5,092 nt of DNA from an uncultured bacterium (GCA_903918555.1 CAIXEV010000406.1:1-5092), one strand, 5' to 3'. Counted from the first letter of the stretch, positions 1 through 5,092 are shown. Notes: generated by a model not told the origin, from the letters alone. A program made the numbers and translations.

Positions 1-30
1 CTAGCAGAACCAACCGAAGCGTCGACAGCG

Positions 31-84
31 CGGCCCGAAGGGCCGGTCCCGCCAGCAGCACCAAAGGGAGCCGCCGCAGCGGCG
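31..84 (-). terminator. GC-rich hairpins downstream of the sigma factor gene; possible terminator
   Basis: Two perfect short inverted repeats lie 3' of the sigma factor stop. CGCCG/CGGCG (72-84, 3-nt loop) is about 38 nt past the stop, and CGGCCC/GGGCCG (31-45, 3-nt loop) is about 77 nt past it. Read on the minus strand, the nearer hairpin is followed by a short CCCTTT run, the only thing resembling a terminator U-tract. A competing stem AGCGG/CCGCT (78-90) overlaps it, and GCGACCGCTC occurs twice (82-91 and 102-111). Stems of this size are common by chance in GC-rich DNA, so the terminator role is only a possibility. The rest of 1-121 shows no supportable gene. Confidence 0.25.
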
Positions 85-121
85 ACCGCTCCAGATACGC
101 CGCGACCGCTCAAACGACGCC

Positions 122-1084
122 TCACGCCAATCCGCGGCGCTGGATCGGGATCGACCGCGGCAGTGGCCGCGTCGGTTCGTCCTCGCGGCCGCCGCGCTGC
201 GCGGAGGACGATCCATCCTCGCGCTCCTGCATCATCTGGCGCAGGAAGCGGAGCGGCTTGTCCTCGTTGATCTTCGCCTGGAGGCGACGCAGCGCCTCGA
301 CCTCGATCTGGCGCACGCGCTCGCGCGTGAGGCCGACCTCGCGGCCGATCTGCTTGAGCGTGAGCGGCTCCTTGCCCTCGAGGCCGTAGCGCAGCCGGAT
401 GACCCGCGCGTCGCGCTCGTCGATCTGGTCGAGGAGGCGCAGCACGAGCATGAACTCCTCGCGCTTGGTCACCGACTCCTCGGGCTTGCCGTGGCGGTGA
501 TCCTCGAACAGCTCGTGCAGCTCGGCGCCTTCGCCCGACTCGCCTGCGGGCGACTGGCTCGGGGCGTTGTAGGCCTTGAGCGCGCGGCGGACCACATTCA
601 GCTTGCGCACCGGGATCTTGAGATCGTCGGCGAGTTCCTGCACCGAGGGGTGCCGGCCAAGCGCCTCCTCAAGGCGCCGCGAGGCTTCCTTGCAGCGCGC
701 GATGAGGTCCACCATGTAGGCGGGGATGTGGATCGGCTGCACCGCGTTGATCAGCGTGCGCTTGATCGCCTGCTTGATCCACCACGACGCGTAGGTCGAG
801 AAGCGCGCGCCCTGCGCCGGGTCGAAGCCCTCGACGGCGCGGATCAGGCCGATGTTGCCTTCCTCGATGAGGTCGGCGAGCGACAGCCCGCGGTTGACAT
901 AGTTCTTGGAGATCGAGATCACCAGGCGCATGTTGGCGCGGATCATCCGCTCCTTCGCGCCTGCGTCGTTGTCGTTGATGATGCGCCAGCCAAGGGTCTT
1001 CTCCTCCTCCGCATTGAGAAGGGGGACCTCGTTGATCTGGCGCAGATAGAGATAGAGATCTGACTGAAGAGAGGAACGACCCAT
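122..1084 (-). CDS. RNA polymerase sigma factor, sigma-70 family (RpoD/SigA-like, no region 1.1)
   Basis: This 320-residue sigma factor directs core RNA polymerase to promoters. All the core regions of a primary-type sigma are visible. Region 1.2 is at about residues 8-30 (SDLYLYLRQINEVPLL). Region 2 is at 43-111, with the -10-melting/recognition segment FSTYASWWIKQAIKR at 95-109. Region 3 is at about 116-169 (QPIHIPAYMVDLIARC). Region 4 is at about 206-275, with the -35-binding helix-turn-helix around LTLKQIGREVGLTRERVRQI (241-260). Region 1.1 and the long non-conserved insert of large RpoD proteins are absent. The length resembles group 2 or short primary sigmas, so I leave the symbol blank. 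A basic, proline-rich, probably disordered tail follows region 4 (about 284-320). I chose the ATG at 1084 because CGAGG precedes it by 5 nt and region 1.2 starts soon after. An in-frame ATG at 1144 would add 20 unrelated, cysteine-containing residues. The family call is near certain; which sigma paralogue it is remains open. Confidence 0.96.
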   Translation of the reverse strand: MGRSSLQSDLYLYLRQINEVPLLNAEEEKTLGWRIINDNDAGAKERMIRANMRLVISISKNYVNRGLSLADLIEEGNIGLIRAVEGFDPAQGARFSTYASWWIKQAIKRTLINAVQPIHIPAYMVDLIARCKEASRRLEEALGRHPSVQELADDLKIPVRKLNVVRRALKAYNAPSQSPAGESGEGAELHELFEDHRHGKPEESVTKREEFMLVLRLLDQIDERDARVIRLRYGLEGKEPLTLKQIGREVGLTRERVRQIEVEALRRLQAKINEDKPLRFLRQMMQEREDGSSSAQRGGREDEPTRPLPRSIPIQRRGLA

Positions 1085-1089
1085 GAATA

Positions 1090-1094
1090 CCTCG
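1090..1094 (-). promoter_or_regulatory. Shine-Dalgarno site of the sigma factor gene
   Basis: On the minus strand CGAGG lies 5 nt upstream of the ATG at 1084. This decides between that start and the in-frame ATG at 1144, which would place the site inside the coding region. Confidence 0.6.
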
Positions 1095-1394
1095 CTCTCG
1101 CACACGCGGCACTCCTGCGCGGATGCTGGAACCGACGAGCACACACATGCATTCAGCGGTCAACTCGCGCGACAACGCAGCGCGCGAACCGAGAGACCCA
1201 CGATGTCGGCGTCAGGCAGAAGCGCCGAGCCGAAGCCCGAGCGCACCGAGAGACCGGCGCGACGCGCAAGCCCCTTTCGCTCCCTGAACGCCGCACTTCC
1301 GTGTGGGCGGACTCTCGAGGTGAGTGGATCGTTCCGACGCATGCGCGTCCGGACCCAGTTCACCTGACCGTGGAACACAACCTCCATTCGGTGG

Positions 1395-1431
1395 GTCGGC
1401 TCAGCCGTGCCGACGCTTCACAGCATATACG
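1395..1431 (+). promoter_or_regulatory. Possible promoter/operator: inverted repeat followed by TATACG
   Basis: GTCGGC (1395-1400) and GCCGAC (1409-1414) form a perfect 6-bp inverted repeat with an 8-nt spacer. A shorter alternative, CGGC-TCA-GCCG, is nested at 1397-1407. TATACG follows at 1426-1431, one of the few AT-rich spots in the gap and -10-like. No good -35 hexamer sits 16-18 bp upstream. It would leave a leader of about 240 nt before the UVR gene. The arrangement is suggestive only. Confidence 0.18.
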
Positions 1432-1556
1432 GCGTGTCAGGGAGGTCGGGTTCCGATCGCGCAAGCCTTGGCGAAGTTTCGGTTTAGTTCGGCGGTTCGG
1501 CGTCCGATCCCCATCGGTCGGGAGACGGCGCGCAAGGCGCCGGGGGCGGTCGGCAG

Positions 1557-1675
1557 TCCTAGGCTCTATCCCATCCGAGGCTGTGTGCAGTCCGAGGCTC
1601 TGTCCAATCCGAGGCTCTGTCCAATCCGAGGCTCTGTCCAATCCGAGGCTCTGTCCAATCCAAGGCTTACCCGTG
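1557..1675 (+). repeat. Tandem array of seven 17-bp units ending at the start codon of the UVR gene
   Basis: Units begin at 1557, 1574, 1591, 1608, 1625, 1642 and 1659, exactly 17 bp apart with no spacer. The four central units (1591-1658) are identical: TCCGAGGCTCTGTCCAA. The outer units have diverged: TCCTAGGCTCTATCCCA first, TCCGAGGCTGTGTGCAG second and TCCAAGGCTTACCCGTG last. The period is not a multiple of three, so the array is not built as coding repeats. The last unit supplies both an AAGG ribosome-site-like motif (1662-1665) and the GTG start (1673-1675) of the downstream gene. The pattern is a head-to-tail minisatellite with perfect inner copies and decayed edges, as expected from slippage or unequal recombination. 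It has no spacers, so it is not a CRISPR array. Confidence 0.95.
1662..1665 (+). promoter_or_regulatory. Shine-Dalgarno-like AAGG of the UVR-motif gene, inside the last repeat unit
   Basis: AAGG lies 7 nt before the GTG at 1673. The corresponding bases in the perfect repeat units are GAGG, also an anti-SD match, but those copies have no start codon at a suitable distance. Confidence 0.5.
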
Positions 1676-2434
1676 ACGGACAACACGCAACCGAACCCCG
1701 AATCCCGTGAACCGCGGCCAGACGCAGGGGGTTCCTCGGCTTCCGGCGGACCTTCGCCCGACCTGACCGCGGCGCTGCAGGGCTTCCGCTACGAGCCCGG
1801 CCGCGTGCGGGCGCGCCTTGTCCGCGCCGATGACGGCCGCGAGGTGCTGCAGGTGCGTGTGGAGCTTGGGATCCTGCAGATGGAGTGCGATGGGCGTCCC
1901 GACGGCCTCCAGAGCGCCTTCGGCCTGGGGCATGACCTCGCGACACCCGCCGGCGCCGCCGCGGGGCGGCTGGAAGTTGCGCAGCTCGAGCAGCGCACGG
2001 TGGCGTTTCTTGCCGCGGGCGACCCGGTGCGCGCGCTCCGCGACACCGAGTCGATCCTCGCGTCGCTCGACCGGCTCGCCGACGAGGCGCCCGAGGCCGA
2101 GCGAGAGTGGGCGGAGAGCGCGAGGTTCTCGGTCGTTGTCTTGCGAACGCGGGCGATGGTCGCGTCGCTGATGCGGACCGGCCGACCGCGTGACGCCTCG
2201 GCCGCGATCGACCAGGGCCTCGACCTGCTCCGCATCGAGGCCGAGCGGATCGGGATCGACGAGCAGTTCGATTCGCTTGGCGATGTCCGCGCGCTGCGCA
2301 CGCAGCGCGAGTCGCTGGTGCCGCAGTTGCCGCCGGCCGAGCGCGGCGAACTGCAGGCGCGCCTCGAGGCGGCGGTGCGCGCGGAGAACTACGAGCTCGC
2401 CGCGATCCTGCGCGACGAACTCAGGCGGCTCTGA
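1673..2434 (+). CDS. UvrB/UvrC-motif (UVR) protein of a planctomycete-type family
   Basis: This 253-residue, probably cytoplasmic protein has no catalytic domain that I recognise. After a disordered Pro/Ser/Gly-rich start (about 1-29) comes a conserved-looking block at about 35-78 (GFRYEPGRVRARLVRADDGR, then LQVRVELGILQMECDGRPDG), predicted as beta strands. The middle (about 99-216) is helical, with two alanine-rich hairpins somewhat like TPRs. The C-terminus (227-253, ending ENYELAAILRDELRRL) is a good UVR motif. In UvrB and UvrC this helical hairpin mediates their mutual contact; in Clp-linked and other stand-alone proteins it serves other contacts. No nuclease or helicase domain is present, so this is not UvrB or UvrC and a role in excision repair is not implied. 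I chose the GTG start for its AAGG at 7 nt. The frame stays open far upstream, but that part is repeat-derived and has no domain. A bacterial arginine kinase activator role (McsA-like) is unlikely because the CXXC zinc motifs are missing. Confidence 0.85.
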   Translation: MTDNTQPNPESREPRPDAGGSSASGGPSPDLTAALQGFRYEPGRVRARLVRADDGREVLQVRVELGILQMECDGRPDGLQSAFGLGHDLATPAGAAAGRLEVAQLEQRTVAFLAAGDPVRALRDTESILASLDRLADEAPEAEREWAESARFSVVVLRTRAMVASLMRTGRPRDASAAIDQGLDLLRIEAERIGIDEQFDSLGDVRALRTQRESLVPQLPPAERGELQARLEAAVRAENYELAAILRDELRRL

Positions 2435-2455
2435 CCACGGACGGGGTGCGCGCGC

Positions 2456-4444
2456 TTACTGCCCGCTGCGCGCGGGCTCGAGCTTCACATAGACCGTCTT
2501 CTCTTCGCCGTTGCGGACAACCACGCACTGCACGGTCTCCTCGGGCTCGTGGAGACGCAGCTCGGCGACGAAGGCCTCGCGGTCCTTCATCTCCTTCTTG
2601 TTCCACTTGACGATCTTGTCGCCCTTCTCGATGCCGGCGTTGGCGGCGCTGCCTTCCTTGGTGACATCGATGACCTCGAGGCCCGAGCCGTCGTCGGAGG
2701 CGCGGGTGCGCAGGCCGACGCGCACGCGCATCGGCTGCGGCCGCATCGGCCCGCCCGTCGTCTCCGCCTCGAAGCGCTGCGTGCGCTTCGCCATGTCCCA
2801 CGCCAGCTCGCGCCAGAGGTTGACGGCCATGACCGACGACTCGCGGTCGATCAGCCCCGTCACATCGCGCGAGGTGTGGTAGTCGTCGTGGAAGTCGGCG
2901 ATGATCGCGAAGAGGATCGGCACGCCGACCGCGAGGAAGCTCGCGTGGTCGCTGCCGCCGCCGCCCGCGCCGCGCTCGACGACCGTGAGGCCCGACTTCG
3001 CGTAGAACGGCTGCGCCCACTCCTTGATGTCCTTGCCGCCCGCCGCGGTGACCGCGAGGCGGTTGTTGAGGATGCGGCCGATCATGTCGAAGTTCATCAT
3101 CAGGACGGTGTCCTTGATGGGGTAGATCGGGTTGTCGACATAGAAGCGGCTGCCGTTGAGGCCGCTTTCCTCGGCGCTGAAGCCGATGAAGACGATCGTG
3201 CGCAGCGGCGTCTCCGCGGGCTCCGCGTCGTAGAGCTTCTTCAGCATGTCGCCGAGGAGGATGATGCCGGCCGAGCCCGAGGCGTTGTCGTCGGCACCGG
3301 GATGCAGCTTGCCCGGGCCTTCGCGCGAACCGAAGTCGCCCTGGCCGAGATGGTCGAGGTGACCGCCGATCACGATGATTTCCTTCGCGAGGTCGCCGCG
3401 GCCCGGGAGCACGCCGACGACATTCTCGGCGCGCACGGGCTTCTCGCTCACGGTGGCGCTGACGGCGACCTTCGAGCCGGCGAGATCGAAGCTGCGCGCG
3501 CCGGCCGCGTCCTTTGCGTCGGCGAGCTTGCGGAGATCCATCAGCGAGCGCTTCTCGCCGTCGCACGCGGCGACGAGCCGCTCGCCCGCGTCGGTGCTCA
3601 CCATGAAGATCGGGACATCGGCCATCGCGCGGCCGCCGCCGCCGGTGCCGAGGCTCGTGATGCGCGGGTCATTGGCGCTGGGCGTGTTCACCACGACGAT
3701 CGCGGCGGGGTTGCGCTTGGCGATCGCGGCGATCTTGCCCTGGAAACCTGCGCGGCCGGACCAGCCTTCGCCGCCCGACCAAAGGCTGTTGCCCTTGTCG
3801 TCCATCGGTTCGAAGCGGAGGACGAGCGCGATCTTGCCCTCGAGCGAGTGGCCTTCCGCGAAGCTCGAGTAGCCGTCGGGACCGTCCTCGATGCCGTAGC
3901 CGACGAACGCGAGCACGCCCTCGGCCGAGCCGCCCGTGCCGAGCGAGGTGAAGCGGAAGTCCTTCTCCTTCTCGAGCGCGACCTCGGTGCCGCCGCAGAG
4001 GATCCTGACCTGCTCGTCGGTGACATCGCGCTGCGAGCCGAGCGAGAACGGCTGTCGGTAGTTCTTCGGGCCGCCGTCCGAGGGCTGGAAGGCGGGGAGG
4101 AGGCCGGCCTTGCGGAACTCGTCCTCCATGTAGTCCATCGCGCGCTCCATGCCCTTGGTTCCGGGCAGGCGGCCTTCCATCCACGGGCTCGCGAGGATGG
4201 TGAGGTGCTCGTTGAACGCCTGGACAGAGGGGTCGGAGGCGGCGATGACCTCGTGGATCTTCGGCTTCTCCGCGGGTGCGGTGGTTGCCGTCGCCGTCGC
4301 GGCGGTCGCCTCGGCGGTGCTCGCGGCCTCCTGTGCAAAGAGCGCGGGAGTCGCGACAATGAAGGTCCATGACAGCGCGAAGCCGGTCAGCATCATCGAA
4401 AGCGGGCGAAAGGCGGGGGCGCTGTTCTCTCGGGTGGTGGTCAT
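2456..4444 (-). CDS. Exported M28-family zinc peptidase with PA-like insertion and C-terminal PDZ domain
   Basis: This 662-residue protein is probably an exported metallo-aminopeptidase or carboxypeptidase that trims peptides outside the cytoplasm. Residues 1-37 look like a signal peptide: arginines at 5 and 13, a hydrophobic core MMLTGFALSWTFIVATPALF, and likely cleavage after Ala37. A flexible Ala/Thr/Glu linker follows to about 60. An N-terminal lid segment covers about 70-135 and a PA-like domain lies within about 140-330. The M28 catalytic domain spans about 338-553. All expected ligands are present: His362 in GGHLDH, Asp385 in GADDNASG, catalytic Glu425 and ligand Glu426 in FSAEESG, Asp453 in NFDMIGR, and His523 in DYHTSRD. 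A PDZ domain occupies about 575-655. The length suits multidomain M28 proteins. The ATG is supported by GGAG 6 nt upstream and by the signal peptide; the stop is TAA. It converges on the UVR gene and diverges from the gene at the right edge. The exact substrate cannot be read from the sequence. Confidence 0.95.
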   Translation of the reverse strand: MTTTRENSAPAFRPLSMMLTGFALSWTFIVATPALFAQEAASTAEATAATATATTAPAEKPKIHEVIAASDPSVQAFNEHLTILASPWMEGRLPGTKGMERAMDYMEDEFRKAGLLPAFQPSDGGPKNYRQPFSLGSQRDVTDEQVRILCGGTEVALEKEKDFRFTSLGTGGSAEGVLAFVGYGIEDGPDGYSSFAEGHSLEGKIALVLRFEPMDDKGNSLWSGGEGWSGRAGFQGKIAAIAKRNPAAIVVVNTPSANDPRITSLGTGGGGRAMADVPIFMVSTDAGERLVAACDGEKRSLMDLRKLADAKDAAGARSFDLAGSKVAVSATVSEKPVRAENVVGVLPGRGDLAKEIIVIGGHLDHLGQGDFGSREGPGKLHPGADDNASGSAGIILLGDMLKKLYDAEPAETPLRTIVFIGFSAEESGLNGSRFYVDNPIYPIKDTVLMMNFDMIGRILNNRLAVTAAGGKDIKEWAQPFYAKSGLTVVERGAGGGGSDHASFLAVGVPILFAIIADFHDDYHTSRDVTGLIDRESSVMAVNLWRELAWDMAKRTQRFEAETTGGPMRPQPMRVRVGLRTRASDDGSGLEVIDVTKEGSAANAGIEKGDKIVKWNKKEMKDREAFVAELRLHEPEETVQCVVVRNGEEKTVYVKLEPARSGQ
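2461..2477. terminator. GC hairpin at the convergent gene junction; possible transcription end signal
   Basis: GCCCGC (2461-2466) and GCGGGC (2472-2477) form a perfect 6-bp stem with a 5-nt loop. It lies 26 nt after the UVR gene stop (plus strand) and within the last codons of the peptidase gene (minus strand). Neither side has a T-run, so it would be at most a Rho-assisted or 3'-end-stabilising structure. The 21-bp gap itself (2435-2455) holds no terminator. Confidence 0.25.
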
Positions 4445-4450
4445 CGGTTG

Positions 4451-4454
4451 CTCC
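4451..4454 (-). promoter_or_regulatory. Shine-Dalgarno site of the M28 peptidase gene
   Basis: GGAG on the minus strand lies 6 nt before the ATG at 4444, supporting this start over the internal ATGs at codons 17 and 18. Further up on the same strand TACAAA (4488-4493) is weakly -10-like, but no matching -35 hexamer was found. Confidence 0.6.
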
Positions 4455-4482
4455 GTCGGTGTGCGCGGCGGCCGCGCTTGGG

Positions 4483-5092
4483 GTGAATCTTTGTACCACG
4501 CTGCCCGCGTCCGGATCGAGCGTTTCCTGCGAAAGCAGGGCGATTTCGATCTCCGCCGCGCGACATCCGCAGGACGGGCCGCATGTCGATCTGCGCTTCC
4601 GACTGGAGAAGGACGCGTTCACCGCCGCGCTTTCGATGAACCTCGTCTTTCTCGACTGGATGCTCGAGGTGCCGCGCGAGGATCAGGAGCGCGTCGATCA
4701 GACCGAACTGGCCGTGCTCGCGCCGCGGCTCGAGGCGTACTTCGCGGCGCAGATGCCGGTCGAGATCGACGGCGTGCGCGTGGCGCCGATCCTGCGCGAA
4801 CTCCGCGTGAACGACCCCGACGAGGTGCTGCTGCCGCTCTTTCCGATCAGCGGTTGGCGCGGGCTGCGCAAGGTCGAGTTCTCGCTCGACTATCCCGTGA
4901 AGTCCGCGCCCGACACGGTCGCCGTCGTGTGGCCCGCGTATCCGCCCGATCTGCTCTCGGTGCTGCCGTCGAAGCCGCCGCTCGAGATCGCGGCGGAGTG
5001 GACGGCCGACGGGCTTCGCTCGCAGCACACCTTCACGCGCGCGGAACCGGGCTTCACCTGGCGGCGGCCGACGGGCGGCATCGAGTCGCGGC
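4483..5092 (+). CDS. Uncharacterised protein, 5' part only (runs off the right edge)
   Basis: An open plus-strand frame runs to the window end without a stop (203 codons from the GTG at 4483). From about 4560 onward its codons show the strong G/C third-position bias of the other genes. The protein has alternating strand-like and helical segments: DGPHVDLRFRLEKD, a conserved-looking SMNLVFLDWMLEVPRED, a helix about residues 72-90, PVEIDGVRVAPIL, LLPLFPISGWRGLRKVEFSL, then VVWPAYPPDLLSVLPSKPP. It resembles an uncharacterised planctomycete family that I recall only vaguely; no catalytic motif is visible. The start is uncertain. The GTG at 4483 has no clear ribosome site. In-frame alternatives are a GTG at 4459 and an ATG at 4369, which follows GAAGG closely and would give an arginine-rich leader plus a moderately hydrophobic stretch, but it overlaps the divergent peptidase gene by 76 bp. 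The next internal ATG (4636) falls inside the conserved part. The gene looks real; function and exact start are unknown. Confidence 0.72.
   Translation, partial: MNLCTTLPASGSSVSCESRAISISAARHPQDGPHVDLRFRLEKDAFTAALSMNLVFLDWMLEVPREDQERVDQTELAVLAPRLEAYFAAQMPVEIDGVRVAPILRELRVNDPDEVLLPLFPISGWRGLRKVEFSLDYPVKSAPDTVAVVWPAYPPDLLSVLPSKPPLEIAAEWTADGLRSQHTFTRAEPGFTWRRPTGGIESR
4526..4539 (+). other. Perfect hairpin with GAAA (GNRA-type) loop near the start of the right-edge gene
   Basis: CCTGC-GAAA-GCAGG is a perfect 5-bp stem, extendable by one T-G pair, closed by a GNRA-class tetraloop when transcribed from the plus strand. It falls about 40 nt after the assumed GTG start, in the weakly coding N-terminal stretch. 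It could affect translation or be chance. Confidence 0.25.

Larger units (their letters stand above)
1085..1672. other. Long divergent intergenic region between the sigma factor and UVR-motif genes
   Basis: These 588 bp carry the upstream regions of two divergent genes. Open frames exist (for example 1083-1367 plus and 1160-1387 minus), but their translations are arginine- and serine-rich, show no domain and lack a good ribosome site, so I treat the stretch as non-coding. Visible elements are: a TTGACC -35-like hexamer on the minus strand (1158-1163) without a convincing -10 partner; a direct repeat ACCGAGAGACC at 1188-1198 and 1245-1255; an inverted repeat GTCGGC/GCCGAC at 1395-1414 just before TATACG at 1426-1431; a tandem duplication of GTTCGGCG at 1487-1502; an inverted repeat CCGAT/ATCGG at 1504-1517; and the 17-bp array at the right end. 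I see no known riboswitch or RNA gene. Confidence 0.6.

Noticed and set aside
1..216. Minus-strand 71-codon frame at the left edge
   Set aside because: It overlaps the sigma factor's 3' end in another frame; the product is Arg/Ser/Cys/Trp-rich and looks random.
491..1063. Plus-strand open frame (190 codons) antisense to the sigma factor gene
   Set aside because: The sigma factor reading is unambiguous with regions 1.2 to 4 intact; the antisense product has no recognisable domain.
1085..1144. 20-residue N-terminal extension of the sigma factor to the ATG at 1144
   Set aside because: The ribosome site CGAGG serves the ATG at 1084, and the extra residues do not resemble sigma region 1.1.
1158..1163. 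TTGACC as the -35 element of the sigma factor promoter
   Set aside because: The hexamer is good but the sequence 16-18 bp downstream (around GCTCGT) does not resemble a -10 element, so I kept it only as a note in the intergenic entry.
1083..1367. Plus-strand 94-codon frame in the intergenic gap
   Set aside because: Its start overlaps the sigma factor start codon region and its Ser/Arg/Thr-rich product shows no domain or codon bias.
1160..1387. Possible 75-codon minus-strand gene upstream of the sigma factor
   Set aside because: There is no ribosome site before its ATG, the product is arginine-rich with no domain, and its repeated GLSVR peptide simply comes from the ACCGAGAGACC direct repeat. 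A conservation check could revive it.
1301..1672. Upstream extension of the UVR reading frame to an ATG at 1301
   Set aside because: The extension is Arg/Ser/Pro-rich, passes through the 17-bp repeats and shows no codon bias or domain. The GTG at 1673 has a suitable ribosome site.
1557..1675. CRISPR array
   Set aside because: The 17-bp units are directly adjacent with no unique spacers, are too short for CRISPR repeats, and no cas gene is present.
2421..3566. Minus-strand open frame of 381 codons overlapping the M28 gene
   Set aside because: It is a frame-shifted shadow: an arginine-rich product with no domain, lying wholly over the good M28 coding frame.
2549..4372. Long open frame (607 codons) on the plus strand, antisense to the M28 gene
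   Set aside because: It mirrors a real gene in GC-rich DNA, where stops are rare in the opposing frame. Its product is Arg/Ala/Asp/Glu/Val-rich without any domain, whereas the minus-strand product has a complete M28 active site.
4441..5028. Minus-strand 195-codon frame at the right edge
   Set aside because: Its Arg/His-rich product lacks domain features, while the plus-strand frame over the same DNA gives a balanced, protein-like sequence with matching codon bias.

Overview
This is a GC-rich bacterial window with strong G/C bias at codon third positions. It holds four protein-coding genes, none of which forms an obvious operon with another. The gene content points to Planctomycetota, probably a Phycisphaerae-like lineage. 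Two things suggest this: a short RpoD/SigA-type sigma factor without region 1.1, and a small protein pairing an N-terminal block ('DDGRE...LGILQME..GRPDG') with a C-terminal UVR motif, an arrangement I recall mainly from planctomycetes. This placement comes from memory of families and was not checked by a search.

Layout from left to right: (1) Positions 1-121 hold no convincing gene, only GC-rich hairpins downstream of the sigma factor stop. (2) A primary-type sigma-70 factor lies on the minus strand (122-1084). (3) A 588-bp non-coding gap (1085-1672) separates it from the next, divergent gene. The right end of the gap is a tandem array of seven 17-bp units. (4) The UVR-motif gene (1673-2434, plus strand) follows; the last repeat unit supplies both its Shine-Dalgarno-like AAGG and its GTG start codon. 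(5) After only 21 bp comes a convergent gene (2456-4444, minus strand) for an exported M28-family zinc peptidase with a PA-like insertion, a complete set of zinc ligands and a C-terminal PDZ domain. (6) A divergent gene on the plus strand starts close to the peptidase start and runs off the right edge. It encodes a protein I cannot name, and its start codon is uncertain.

The genes do not form a recognisable pathway. The sigma factor is a transcription component, the M28 protein is an exported peptidase, the UVR protein probably acts through protein-protein contacts, and the right-edge protein is unknown. The most distinctive signal is the 17-bp tandem array fused to the translation start of the UVR gene. 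I found no CRISPR array, insertion sequence, tRNA or rRNA gene, phage gene or defence system. Nothing here supports a wholly new multi-gene system.
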